From assembly GCA_031551145.1 (NCBI GenBank), contig JAVBNZ010000067.1:1-38895 (forward strand): a DNA stretch of 38,895 bases, given 5' to 3'. The stretch is from WRKB01 sp031551145 (GTDB lineage Bacteria > Desulfobacterota > Desulfovibrionia > Desulfovibrionales > Desulfovibrionaceae). Positions 22,275 through 30,378 of this stretch are shown in pieces (positions within the stretch are counted from its first letter, which is position 1; each line of letters begins with the position of its first letter). The translations under genes were made by a program, and so were the position numbers. The notes under the pieces are model-generated. The model was not told the origin of the DNA, did not search any database, and was given only the letters and a program-made list of their open reading frames with translations.

Positions 22275-24218
22275 CTACTCCTGCTCGGCCTGGATGCTGG
22301 AGACGGCCTCTGCCGCGACATGCTGTATTTCCGGGTCTTCATGGTCAATCATGCCGAGCAGGGCGCGGAAGGCCACCTTGCCTCCTATTCTGCCCAGCGC
22401 GTCGATGATCTTGAATGTCAGCATGGGATTGGAGGAATCGAGCATCTGCACGAGGTGGGGTACGGCTTCCGTGATCTTGAGCTTGCCCAGGCCTTCCACG
22501 GCGCGTATGCGCACCCAGTCGTCCGGATCTGCCAGCGCCGCCAGAAGATGGGGAAGCACATCCGGCGAGGTGCAGCCGCCGAGCAGAGAGACCAGGGTAA
22601 CGCGCACATCTCTGTTTTCGTCATGGAGACGGGGCAGAAGGAGGGGCATATATTCCGGCTCGCAGGTGCCGGCGGCGCCGAAAACCTCCACCGCCACCTG
22701 GCGCACATGGGGGCTTGCATCTTCCAGCGCTTCGCTCAGTTCGCCGAGGTGGGCCTTGAGATCCCGGCGGCCGAGGGCATACACGGCCATGGCGCGCGGG
22801 AAGGGGTCTTCCTTTTTGAACAGAGCCTTGAAGCGTGCATTGACCTCTGCGCCTTCCAGGGCGATGCAGGCTTCAAGCGCGGCCTCCTTCACGTCGTCAT
22901 AAGGATGGCCGAGCATGGCGAAAAGCCTGTCCGTCGCCTGCGCGGCCTTCATGCGGCTGCCCAGGAAGAAGAGCGCGGCCTTGAGCACGTCGCCGTCGCG
23001 GTGGCGGTCAAGCAGATCGAGAAAGAAGGGAATGTCCTGTTCGCCGGCGATGCGCGCCAGGCGCGCGGCGGCCGCGCGTTGGATGTCGCGGTCGTGCTTC
23101 CAGAAAATGTCCTTGATGTGCTCGATGCAGAGCGGATTGTCCATGAGCAGCCCGGCTTCCACGGCGATATGCACCAGGTTGTCGTTGCCTTCGGCGTGCA
23201 GGGCTTTGACGAAATTTTCGTTGAAGCCGATAGAGGCGACGGCATTGACGGCCGCCTGGATGAGATCCTGCTGGAGTTCGGGGTTGAGCTTGGCGGACAG
23301 GGCAAACACGGCCTTGGTGGCTTCTTCGTCACCCATGACGGCCAGGCCGGAGAGGGCGGAAATGAGGATGGATTCGTCCTCATCGTTGAGCGCGTCCATA
23401 AGATAGGCCCGAAAACGTTCCTGATCCTTCGGGCTCAAAAGGGAAAGCGAGCGTCCCCCCAAAATTTTCACAATGGATTTTACTGTCTTGTGGCGCAGCG
23501 TGGTGGAAACTTTTTCCAGGGATTTGAACAGCAGGGGCACGGCCTTGATGTTGCCCATTTCGCCCAGAGCGTCGATGATGATCGAAGCCACCAGCGACGA
23601 GCAGCTCGCCAGCGACTGGGTAAGGGCCGTTACGGTGGAGTCGGCGCGTATCTTGGTGAGCGCCTCCACCACGGAAAACTGCACCCATTCCTCGTCCAGC
23701 ATGGCCTGCTTCAGGCAGTCCACCGCTTCGGGAAAGGCGAGGTTGCCCAAGCTTACCGCCGCCTGGTAGCGCACGTTGACTTCCGGGTCCTTGAGCAGGG
23801 AATCGCAGAGCAGGGGCACGACCTTGCGATCCGCCGTGGAGCCGAGAATATCGGTAACAAAGATGCGCACGTCACTGTCCGTGTCGTGCAGCAGGGGTTG
23901 CAGTACCGACAGATCGTCAACGCCTATCTCCCGCAGCACGTCCATGGCGATGTTGCGCAAGGGGGCGTCGTCGTGGCGCAGGAAGGGGATCATTCTCTTG
24001 ATGGTCTCGGGGCCGCGTATTTTTCGCAGTGCGTATTCCGCCGCTTCCTGAACCCCGATGTCGGAGCCGGCAACGCCGCGGCACAGGAGATCAAGCGCCT
24101 CGGCCAGGCGCAGATCGCCGGCGGAGAAGGCCGCCTGGCGGACGATCTCGTTGTCCTCGCTTTGCAGGTCGTGAAGAATCTGTTGCGCATCCGGATACGT
24201 CAGATCATCTGTGTTCAT
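22275..24218 (-). CDS. HEAT-repeat scaffold protein in the chemosensory operon
   Basis: A 647-residue protein made almost wholly of HEAT/PBS-lyase type helical repeats. Repeat marks recur about every 31 residues: DNEIVRQAAFSAGDLRLAEA, DIGVQEAAEYALRKI, DAPLRNIAMDVLREIG, DSDVRIFVTDILGS, DPEVNVRYQAAVSLGNLAFP, and late ones such as DRDVRVTLVSLLGG and DDWVRIRAVEGLGKLKITEA. I count about 15-18. There is no signal peptide or catalytic motif, and a solenoid of this kind usually binds other proteins. It lies between cheB and cheR, abutting cheR with no gap, so its role is probably in array assembly or in controlling the CheR/CheB pair. A homologous gene is recalled at this place in Desulfovibrio che clusters; its function is not established to my knowledge. 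Confidence 0.88.
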   Translation of the reverse strand: MNTDDLTYPDAQQILHDLQSEDNEIVRQAAFSAGDLRLAEALDLLCRGVAGSDIGVQEAAEYALRKIRGPETIKRMIPFLRHDDAPLRNIAMDVLREIGVDDLSVLQPLLHDTDSDVRIFVTDILGSTADRKVVPLLCDSLLKDPEVNVRYQAAVSLGNLAFPEAVDCLKQAMLDEEWVQFSVVEALTKIRADSTVTALTQSLASCSSLVASIIIDALGEMGNIKAVPLLFKSLEKVSTTLRHKTVKSIVKILGGRSLSLLSPKDQERFRAYLMDALNDEDESILISALSGLAVMGDEEATKAVFALSAKLNPELQQDLIQAAVNAVASIGFNENFVKALHAEGNDNLVHIAVEAGLLMDNPLCIEHIKDIFWKHDRDIQRAAAARLARIAGEQDIPFFLDLLDRHRDGDVLKAALFFLGSRMKAAQATDRLFAMLGHPYDDVKEAALEACIALEGAEVNARFKALFKKEDPFPRAMAVYALGRRDLKAHLGELSEALEDASPHVRQVAVEVFGAAGTCEPEYMPLLLPRLHDENRDVRVTLVSLLGGCTSPDVLPHLLAALADPDDWVRIRAVEGLGKLKITEAVPHLVQMLDSSNPMLTFKIIDALGRIGGKVAFRALLGMIDHEDPEIQHVAAEAVSSIQAEQE

Positions 24219-24334
24219 AGGCCGTTCTGTCGCCTCGTTGGGTAGTGTCGCAGGCGTACGGCGATATCGCGCCGCCTGTCACAGTGTCGCTTCGCACAGG
24301 CGGGCGCGCGCGCCCGGCCCGCCTCGGGAACGCC

Positions 24335-25396
24335 TTATTTCCCCTGAACGGCGGCCAGTATGGCGCCGCTCATGTCGTTAAGATCCAGGATCTGGTCGGC
24401 AAGGCCGGCGTCCACCACGGCCTTCGGCATGCCGTAGACCACGCAGGAGGCTTCGCTCTGGGCCAGCACGCAGCCGCCGTTTTCTTTGAGCGTGCGTATG
24501 CCGGCGCAGCCGTCGCTGCCCATGCCCGTGAGGATGACGCCCAGCGTTTTGCGCGGGCTTATCTGGGCCACGGAATTGAAGAGCACGGTGGCCGAGGGTT
24601 TGTACAGTTCGGTTGCCGGCTCCGTCGTAATCGTTATTTCCAGCGACGCGCCCCGGCGTTCCAGCAGCATGTGTTTGCCGCCGGGCGCGATGTAGGCGCG
24701 GCCGGGCAGAACTTTGTCGCCGTGCTCGGCCTCCTTGACGGAGATGGCGCACTGCGCGTCCAGGCGTTTGGCAAAGGGACCGGTAAAAGCCGCCGGCATA
24801 TGCTGGGCGATGAGGAGCGCGGCGGGAAAATTCTGCGGCAGTCCGCTGAGCACCTTTTGCACGGCCGGCGGGCCGCCCGTGGACACGCCTATGGCCACGA
24901 TGTCGCGCGTGCCGCAGGGCAGGGGCGCGCATCTGGGAGAAGACGCCGTCGCCGCGATCTGTGCCGGGCGGACCGGCTGGGAGTTTTTGGCGCGGCGCAG
25001 CGCCATAAGCGAACGCTTGCGGGCCACGGCCTTGATCTTGGGCAGAAGTTCCGCCGCGAAGCTTTCGGGATTGGAGGTGTTTTTGGGGATGAAGTCCAGA
25101 GCGCCGGCATCCAGGCACTTCAGGGTAATTTCGGCCCCTTCAACGGTGAGCGAGCTGACCATGATCACCGGCCGGGGCGAACTGCGCATGATTTCCTGCA
25201 GGGTCGCCAGCCCGTCGCGGCGGGGCATTTCAATATCCAGCGTCACCACATCGGGGTTGAGCTGTTTGATTTTTTCCAGGGCGTCTTCGCCGTCCTTCGC
25301 CGAGCCGAGCACCGTTATCTCAGGATCCTTCGACAGGGCGGACGTAAGAATATTGCGCATGAACGCGGAATCGTCGACAACCAGCACGGTGAACAC
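24335..25396 (-). CDS. cheB: Chemoreceptor methylesterase/deamidase CheB
   Basis: A 353-residue response regulator plus esterase. The receiver domain holds D8-D9 (VLVVDDSAFMRN), phospho-acceptor D54 (VTLDIEMPRRDG) and K106 (DFIPKNTSNP). A linker spans about 130-165. The esterase domain has the catalytic triad S173 (IGVSTGGP), H200 (IAQHMPAAF) and D296 (TGMGSDGCAG). Phosphorylation by CheA releases the esterase, which removes methyl groups added by CheR. The start is GTG at 25396 with AAGGAG six bases before it. It is the first gene of the operon, downstream of an AT-rich promoter-like stretch; 116 bp separate it from the HEAT gene. Confidence 0.95.
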   Translation of the reverse strand: MFTVLVVDDSAFMRNILTSALSKDPEITVLGSAKDGEDALEKIKQLNPDVVTLDIEMPRRDGLATLQEIMRSSPRPVIMVSSLTVEGAEITLKCLDAGALDFIPKNTSNPESFAAELLPKIKAVARKRSLMALRRAKNSQPVRPAQIAATASSPRCAPLPCGTRDIVAIGVSTGGPPAVQKVLSGLPQNFPAALLIAQHMPAAFTGPFAKRLDAQCAISVKEAEHGDKVLPGRAYIAPGGKHMLLERRGASLEITITTEPATELYKPSATVLFNSVAQISPRKTLGVILTGMGSDGCAGIRTLKENGGCVLAQSEASCVVYGMPKAVVDAGLADQILDLNDMSGAILAAVQGK

Positions 25397-25454
25397 GGAG
25401 ACTCCTTGAAAATAATCAGCCGGTTATATGGTGCTTTTCACGTACCTTCCCCGC

Positions 25455-25502
25455 ATAATAACATATTTCTAAATAGATACGCTAAGGAAGCGCTTTTGAC
25501 AA
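25455..25502 (-). promoter_or_regulatory. AT-rich candidate promoter of the che operon
   Basis: The most AT-rich stretch near the operon start. On the minus strand TTGTCA (25502-25497) is followed after 17 bases by TATCTA (25479-25474), and a TATTAT lies further on (25460-25455). No sigma-54 -24/-12 element is evident. The assignment is weak but the position, 60-100 bases before cheB, is right. Confidence 0.4.
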
Positions 25503-25557
25503 CTCATTCCTTTTGCGGCAACAATGGGCGTTCCCGGCAAAGCCGCGATAAAAGAGT

Positions 25558-25591
25558 CGCTCCGCAGCAGACTTTCGCCTGCCGCGGAGCG
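25558..25591 (-). terminator. Terminator after the HU gene
   Basis: CGCTCCGC (25558-25565) and GCGGAGCG (25584-25591) form a stem around 18 bases. Read on the minus strand it is followed by ACTCTTTTATC, a short T-run. It stands about 30 bases past the HU stop, between HU and the che promoter. Confidence 0.55.
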
Positions 25592-25619
25592 GTCACTTCG
25601 CATCCGGTACGTTCGGGAC

Positions 25620-25901
25620 TTATTTTTTCTTGATCGCTTCTTTGAGCAGCTTGCCCGGCGTGAACTTGGCGACGCTGCCGGCGGGAATGGTGAGTTCCTT
25701 CCCGGTGCGGGGGTTGCGGCCCTTGCGGGCGGCGCGGTGCACGATCTTGAAGCTGCCGAAGCCGGTGAAGCTGACGGATTCGCCCGCGGCAAGGGCGTCT
25801 TTCAGGGCGGCGACAACGGCGTCAAGGGCGTTTTCCGTCTGCACTTTGGTGGGCAGGCCGGCCTTGGCATGGATTTTATCGACGAGTTCGGCTTTGGTCA
25901 T
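25620..25901 (-). CDS. hup: DNA-binding protein HU
   Basis: A 93-residue nucleoid protein of the HU/IHF family, the usual size. The N-terminal helices are MTKAELVDKIHAKAGLPTKV. The beta-arm region has SFTGFGSFKIVHRAARKGRN followed by PRTGKELTIPAG, where the conserved RNPRTG proline intercalates into bent DNA, and the C-terminus is VAKFTPGKLLKEAIKKK. HU rather than IHF is favoured by sequence pattern and by the absence of a paired subunit gene. A GGGGGGAAGT ribosome site precedes the ATG. It stands alone between a candidate promoter at 25951-25979 and a terminator, so it is probably monocistronic. As in many bacteria it should be strongly expressed. Confidence 0.95.
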   Translation of the reverse strand: MTKAELVDKIHAKAGLPTKVQTENALDAVVAALKDALAAGESVSFTGFGSFKIVHRAARKGRNPRTGKELTIPAGSVAKFTPGKLLKEAIKKK

Positions 25902-25950
25902 ACTTCCCCCCCAGGGTTGAGCGAGTTACAGGAGTTGAAACAATGGGCTT

Positions 25951-25979
25951 TCTTTAGGAGAAGCCCGCAGCTCTGTCAA
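25951..25979 (-). promoter_or_regulatory. Candidate promoter of the HU gene
   Basis: On the minus strand TTGACA (25979-25974) is a perfect -35 box. The hexamer 17 bases on is TAAAGA, a poor -10. A small hairpin (GGGCTT and AAGCCC arms, 25945-25966) overlaps the region and could form in the leader. Confidence 0.45.
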
Positions 25980-26123
25980 CTACAATTCCATTATGCAGTG
26001 CCGTGCGCGAAGATATTTTCCTCCGCCCTCCCCGCGGCGGAGCGCGTAAAATCTCGAAAAACCGCCGACGCGCGCGCTGCACGTCCGCTTTTACAGTCAT
26101 TTGTTGCAGAAGCGCCGCACTGT

Positions 26124-27215
26124 TTATACAGTGGAAAGCGCGTCACGCAAGGCATGCAGGGCTTTTTGCATCAAGGCGGCGTCGGCCTGCCCACCCATGT
26201 GCCCCAGGCGGAACACCTTGCCGTCCATGGGGCCCAGGCTGCCGGCGGCGTTGAGGCCCCGTTCGCGCAAACGGTCGCGCCATTCGGGCCAGGAAAAACC
26301 TTCGGGGATGAGGGCCGCCGTGACTGTGGGCGAGGGCACGCTCCCTTCGGCCGGCCAGAGCCTTATGTCGAGTTCTTTCAGGCCCGCGCGGCACTGCCGG
26401 GCCGCAGCCTCGTGCCGGGTAAAAACCGCCTCTTCCCCTTCCGCCAGAATGCCCCGCACGCCGGCGTGCAGGGCCGCCAGGCCGTGCCGGTAGGGCGTGT
26501 AGGGGCAGCGCCGGCCTTTGCTCACTTCCCGCCAGGGCAGCAGCGCGTCATAGCCCTGGTAGCCGATGCGTTCGATGCGCTCCCAGGCCGGGGCGCTTAC
26601 AGCCAAAAAGCTCATGCTCGGCGGCGCGTTGAAGCATTTCTGCGAGCCCCCGAGCAGCAGATCCACCCCACAGGCGCCCGCCCGTATCGGCGCGCCGCCC
26701 CAGCTTGCCACCGCATCCACGCAGAACAGCGCGCCGCGCGCCTTGGCAAGCGCGCCCAGCCCGTTCAACGGGTTCAGGGTGCCGGAAGGGGTTTCGCAGT
26801 GCACGGCCGTGACCATATCCGGCCTGAAGTCCCCGATCATCGCTTCCACGTCCGAAAGATCGCCCAGGGTTTCGTTGTAGGCCAGGCGCAGGCGGCGCAC
26901 CTCGCAGCCCAGGCCCTCGGCCATGTCGGCCAGGCCTTCGCCGAACACGCCGGTGACGGCCGAAAATACTTTCATGCCGGGTTTGAGGCAGCTTTTCAAC
27001 GCTCCCCAGAGCGCGAGCATGCCTTCGCCCGTCATGATGACCACGTCGTTTTCCGTGCCCGCCAGTCGCGCAAGCCCCCGGCCCGTCTCCACATATTGCG
27101 CGAAGAAGTCGGGATCGAAGGTGCCGGAGGGGTAATCCTCCCGCATGGCCGCAAGCACGTCTTCCGGCACGGAAACCGGGCCGGGAAGCATGGGAATGGG
27201 ATATTGTTTTTTCAT
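26124..27215 (-). CDS. Class V aminotransferase (alanine/serine-glyoxylate type)
   Basis: A 363-residue PLP enzyme. PIPMLPGPVSVPEDVLAAM is the typical start of the alanine-glyoxylate/serine-pyruvate aminotransferase group. MTGEGMLALWGALKS (about 61-75) binds the cofactor phosphate, D167 in FCVDAVASWGG contacts the PLP ring nitrogen, and K193 in LLGGSQKCFNAPP is the Schiff-base lysine. The family moves amino groups between Ala, Ser or similar donors and glyoxylate or pyruvate; some members instead act on phosphonates. The start ATG at 27215 overlaps the murI stop (ATGA), so translation is coupled. It is the last gene of the operon that also holds a pyridoxal kinase. A six-base palindrome lies at its stop (26118-26133); no convincing terminator follows. 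Confidence 0.85.
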   Translation of the reverse strand: MKKQYPIPMLPGPVSVPEDVLAAMREDYPSGTFDPDFFAQYVETGRGLARLAGTENDVVIMTGEGMLALWGALKSCLKPGMKVFSAVTGVFGEGLADMAEGLGCEVRRLRLAYNETLGDLSDVEAMIGDFRPDMVTAVHCETPSGTLNPLNGLGALAKARGALFCVDAVASWGGAPIRAGACGVDLLLGGSQKCFNAPPSMSFLAVSAPAWERIERIGYQGYDALLPWREVSKGRRCPYTPYRHGLAALHAGVRGILAEGEEAVFTRHEAAARQCRAGLKELDIRLWPAEGSVPSPTVTAALIPEGFSWPEWRDRLRERGLNAAGSLGPMDGKVFRLGHMGGQADAALMQKALHALRDALSTV

Positions 27216-28036
27216 AAATCCACCAGGATAACGGATTCGGCGCTGATGGCCGCGCCCAGGAACAGCGAGCCGGTGCGGACAAAGCGCGGTACATCGTCGG
27301 TTGTGAGGAAGCGTATGGCGCCCCTCTGTCCGTTCTTTTGCAGGAGACCGGCGGCGGCAAGTTCTTCCCGCACTTTGTCGGCCGTGGTTTGGGCGGAATC
27401 CACAATCGTCACCTCCGGCCCCAGCGCCCGCCGTATGGGGTCGAGCAGGAGCGGAAAGTGCGTGCAGCCGAGCAGCAGGCAGTCCGGCGCGTCTTCTCCG
27501 GCGGGGGCGCCGAAGATCGGGCGCAGATAGCGCGCGGCCACGGCTTCGCTTTCCGCCCCTTCCAGCCAGCCTTCCTCGGCCAGAGAGACGAGCAGGGAGC
27601 AGGCCCTGGGCGTTACCTTCGCGTCGGGCCGCAGGCGGAGCAGTGCCTCCTGGTACGCGCCGCGCCCTATGGTGGCTTCGGTGGCGATAACCGCTATGTG
27701 CCCGCTGCGCGAAGCTTTGGCCGCCGCCGCCGCGCCGGGCTCCACCACGCCGATGATCGGCAGGGGCGCGAAGGCCGCGCGCAGGGCCGGCAGGGCCGCC
27801 GCTGTGGCCGTGTTGCAGGCGATCACCAGGATCTTGACGCCCTGTTTCACCAGTTTGGCAGCCGCCTGCAGGGCATAGCGGGTGATGGTTTCCGGGCTTT
27901 TTGTTCCGTAGGGCAGGCGGGCGGTGTCGCCCAGGTAGAGCATGTCCTCTTCGGGCAGGCGGCTGCGCAGGGCCGCGAGCACCGTCAGGCCGCCGACCCC
28001 GGAGTCGAACAGGCCGATAGGAAGCGCGCGCGGCAT
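27212..28036 (-). CDS. murI: Glutamate racemase
   Basis: A 274-residue cofactor-independent racemase that makes D-glutamate for peptidoglycan. IGLFDSGVGGLTVLAALRSR at residues 7-26 is the family start, with the Asp-Ser substrate pair. The two catalytic cysteines are present in LVIACNTATAAALPAL and in LLLGCTHFPLLLDPI, the latter followed by the usual His. YLGDTARLPYGTKSPETI is also diagnostic. It shares one base with the upstream pyridoxal kinase stop (TAATG) and four with the downstream aminotransferase. Aspartate racemase is excluded by the overall MurI pattern. Placement in an amino-acid transport/PLP operon rather than beside cell-wall genes is a little unusual. Confidence 0.92.
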   Translation of the reverse strand: MPRALPIGLFDSGVGGLTVLAALRSRLPEEDMLYLGDTARLPYGTKSPETITRYALQAAAKLVKQGVKILVIACNTATAAALPALRAAFAPLPIIGVVEPGAAAAAKASRSGHIAVIATEATIGRGAYQEALLRLRPDAKVTPRACSLLVSLAEEGWLEGAESEAVAARYLRPIFGAPAGEDAPDCLLLGCTHFPLLLDPIRRALGPEVTIVDSAQTTADKVREELAAAGLLQKNGQRGAIRFLTTDDVPRFVRTGSLFLGAAISAESVILVDL

Positions 28037-28914
28037 TATTCGTCCCCCATGAGTTCATAGCCGGCCGGAGCCGCCGGGGAGTGCAGGGTTCCCAGCACCC
28101 GTTCCAGCAGCACGCCGTAGCGGTTGGGATCGCTGTGCCCGAAGGTGGCGCGTATGCACTGGCTGACGAAATACACGGCCCGATCCATGGCCGTGGGCAG
28201 GCTGTCGCCCTGCAGCAGGCTGCCCGTGAGCACGCTGGTGAAGATATCCCCCGTGCCGGGGTAGAAGGCGGGTATGTAGGGGCAGTCCACCTTCCACCAG
28301 CGGTTCTGCTTCCGGTGATACGCCACCACGGCGCTGTCCTGCGGGCGCGTGGCCGCCGGCGCGCTGGTGATGACCGCGATTTCCGGCCCCAGATCCGTCA
28401 GTTTCCGCGCCTGCTCCTTGACGCGCCCCCGTGCTTTTTCCGGCTCGTAGGGCTCGTCAAGCAGCCGGCAGGCTTCGAAATAATTGGGCGTGATGCAGTG
28501 CGCCCGACCCACCAGCCGGCGCATGGCGTCCACCATTTCCGGCGTCATGGTGGGCTCGAGTTTGCCGTTGTCCCCCATTACGGGATCCACCATTGCCAGG
28601 CCGTCGGGCAGCAGGCAGCGCTCTATGCATTCCGCCGTTATCTCCGCCTGCTCGGGCGAGGCCAGAAAGCCCGAGTACACCGCGTCAAAGCGCAGGTCGA
28701 GCCTCTCCCAGTGATCCAGAAATTTCCGCATCTCCGCGGTCAGATCGAGGAAGGAAAAATCCGGAAACTCCGTGCCGGCCGAAAGCACCGCCGTGGGCAG
28801 CGGACAGACCTGCACGCCCATGGTGGAGAGGATCGGGATCACCACCGTCAGCGAGGTGCGCCCGAAGCCCGACAAATCATGTATCGCCGCCGCGCGCGGC
28901 ACCGCTGTACGCAT
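28036..28914 (-). CDS. Pyridoxal/pyridoxamine kinase (PdxY/PdxK family)
   Basis: A 292-residue ribokinase-fold enzyme that phosphorylates pyridoxal, or the related pyridoxamine and pyridoxine, to give PLP. AAIHDLSGFGRTSLTVVIPI at residues 9-28 is the family start. DAVYSGFLASPEQAEITAEC, AMVDPVMGDNGKLEPTMTPE and ITPNYFEACRLL follow in the expected order. The catalytic Asp lies in YPGTGDIFTSVLTGSLL, where the anion-hole GTGD is intact. PdxY versus PdxK is not resolved, so no symbol is given. It lies nine bases after metQ and overlaps murI by one base. The operon's last gene encodes a PLP enzyme, a sensible partner for a salvage kinase. Confidence 0.87.
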   Translation of the reverse strand: MRTAVPRAAAIHDLSGFGRTSLTVVIPILSTMGVQVCPLPTAVLSAGTEFPDFSFLDLTAEMRKFLDHWERLDLRFDAVYSGFLASPEQAEITAECIERCLLPDGLAMVDPVMGDNGKLEPTMTPEMVDAMRRLVGRAHCITPNYFEACRLLDEPYEPEKARGRVKEQARKLTDLGPEIAVITSAPAATRPQDSAVVAYHRKQNRWWKVDCPYIPAFYPGTGDIFTSVLTGSLLQGDSLPTAMDRAVYFVSQCIRATFGHSDPNRYGVLLERVLGTLHSPAAPAGYELMGDE

Positions 28915-28923
28915 CGGAAAATC

Positions 28924-29706
28924 CTAAAAAGCGGGTATGATGCCCCTCGGTTCCAGTTCTTTTTCGATATACGCCTTCACTTCGGGTGATTGGGCGGCCC
29001 TGACCAGCGCCTTGATCGCCGGGCTGTCGACCTCGTCCTTGCGCACGGCGATGACGTTGGCGTAAGGCGAATCCTTGCCTTCGATGACTATGGCGTCGCG
29101 CGAGGGTATGAGCCCGGCCTCGGACGCGAAGTTGGTGTTGATGACCGAGGCCGTTACGTCTTCCAGGGTGCGCGGCAGTTGCGCGGCTTCCAGCTCCATG
29201 ATTTTGAGCTTGAGCGGGTTGGCCGTGATGTCCCGCACGGTGACGAGTTCGCCGGGCTTGAGGCTGATGAGCTTGTGGGCTTCAAGCAGGCGCAGGGCTC
29301 TGGCCTCGTTGGTGGGGTCGTTGGGCACGGCGAGCTTGTCGCCTTCTTTTATCTCGCTGAGTTTTTTAATTTTTCTTGAATAGAGCCCCAGGGGTTCTAT
29401 GTGGATTTTCGCCACCCAGGCGAGGCCGAGCGTTTTTTCCGCGTTCATGTTTTCCAGGTAGGGAATGTGCTGGAAAAAGTTCGCGTCCAGGTTTTTCCCG
29501 GCCAGAGCCAGATTGGGCTGGACGTAATCGTTGAATTCTTTGATTTCCAGCTTGTAGCCTTCTTTGGCCAGCACATCCCCGGCGATGAGCATGATGTCCT
29601 TGTGAGGGAACGGCGTGACGCCGATAATGATGGTTTTCCGCTCGGCGCACAGGCTCGCCTGGGGCAGGCAGAAAAGGGACGCAAGAACGAGAAGGAGAAC
29701 TTTCAC
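28924..29706 (-). CDS. metQ: Methionine ABC transporter substrate-binding protein (NlpA family)
   Basis: A 260-residue periplasmic binding protein. The signal sequence is MKVLLLVLASLFCLPQASLC, cleaved at about residues 20-22. The Cys is not in a good lipobox (ASLC), so soluble export is as likely as lipid anchoring. The NlpA/MetQ core is clear: GVTPFPHKDIMLIAGDVLAK, FNDYVQPNLALAGKNLDANF, FQHIPYLENM, KLAVPNDPTNEARALRLLEA and NTNFASEAGLIPSRDAI. The family binds methionine, often including D-methionine or dipeptides. The start is GTG at 29706 with GAGGA eight bases before. It stands third after metN and metI in the usual order, and is followed within nine bases by a pyridoxal kinase. Confidence 0.9.
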   Translation of the reverse strand: MKVLLLVLASLFCLPQASLCAERKTIIIGVTPFPHKDIMLIAGDVLAKEGYKLEIKEFNDYVQPNLALAGKNLDANFFQHIPYLENMNAEKTLGLAWVAKIHIEPLGLYSRKIKKLSEIKEGDKLAVPNDPTNEARALRLLEAHKLISLKPGELVTVRDITANPLKLKIMELEAAQLPRTLEDVTASVINTNFASEAGLIPSRDAIVIEGKDSPYANVIAVRKDEVDSPAIKALVRAAQSPEVKAYIEKELEPRGIIPAF

Positions 29707-29742
29707 GGCATATTCCTCGGCGGAAGGTTGAAAGGGAGGGGC

Positions 29743-30378
29743 TCAGCGCAGCTTTTTATAAAAAAAGTTGCCGCCTGTCTGCACAAAATGAACGACGAGA
29801 ATGAGTATGCCCACGGCATAGAGCATGATGTCGGTGCGGAAGCGTAAATAGCCGTAGTTGTAGGCCAGCGCGCCGAGCCCGCCGCCGCCTATGGCGCCGG
29901 CCATGGCGGAATAGCCGAGCAGGGTGATGGCCAGCACCGCGATGTTGAGCACGATGGAGGGCATGGCCTCCCTGATCATCACTTTGAAAAGAATCTGCAT
30001 GTCGCTTGCGCCGCAGGCTCTGGCGGCCTCCACCACGCCCCTGTCCACTTCCAGCAGGCTGCCTTCGAGTATGCGCCCCACAAAGGGCGCGGCCGCGATG
30101 GTCAGGGGCACGATGGCCGCGCTGCTGCCTATGGCCGAGCCCGCGACGAGCCGGGTGAAGGGAATGAGCGCGATCATCAGGATCATGAAGGGAAAAGAGC
30201 GCAGCAGGTTGACGCCCAGATCCAGCGCGGCGTAGACGCGCGGGTTGGGCCGCAGGCCGTGCGGGCCGGTGACGATCAGCGCCGCCGTGATCCCGAAACC
30301 CAGGATCAGCGAAAAGAGCGTGGAAAAAAACACCATGTACAGGGTTTCGAACAAGGCCTCGAGCAGTTCAACGCTCAT
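29743..30378 (-). CDS. metI: Methionine ABC transporter permease
   Basis: A 211-residue inner-membrane permease with about five transmembrane helices. It has the MetI pattern: LFETLYMVFFSTLFSLILGF near the start, LGVNLLRSFPFMILMIALIP, and the cytoplasmic coupling loop with EAARACGASDMQILFKVMIR, then GYSAMAGAIGGGGLGALAYN near the end. It pairs with the MetN ATPase. The ATG at 30378 overlaps the metN 3' end by 11 bases, and metQ begins 36 bases after the stop. Its length is close to the 217 residues of E. coli MetI. Confidence 0.93.
   Translation of the reverse strand: MSVELLEALFETLYMVFFSTLFSLILGFGITAALIVTGPHGLRPNPRVYAALDLGVNLLRSFPFMILMIALIPFTRLVAGSAIGSSAAIVPLTIAAAPFVGRILEGSLLEVDRGVVEAARACGASDMQILFKVMIREAMPSIVLNIAVLAITLLGYSAMAGAIGGGGLGALAYNYGYLRFRTDIMLYAVGILILVVHFVQTGGNFFYKKLR

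Noticed and set aside
22320..24245. Plus-strand open frame opposite the HEAT gene
   Set aside because: The HEAT repeats on the minus strand are unmistakable; the opposite frame has no periodicity of its own.
26030..26123. Terminator after the class V aminotransferase
   Set aside because: Several GC-rich partial pairings and a six-base palindrome at the stop exist, but none has a good stem followed by a T-run.
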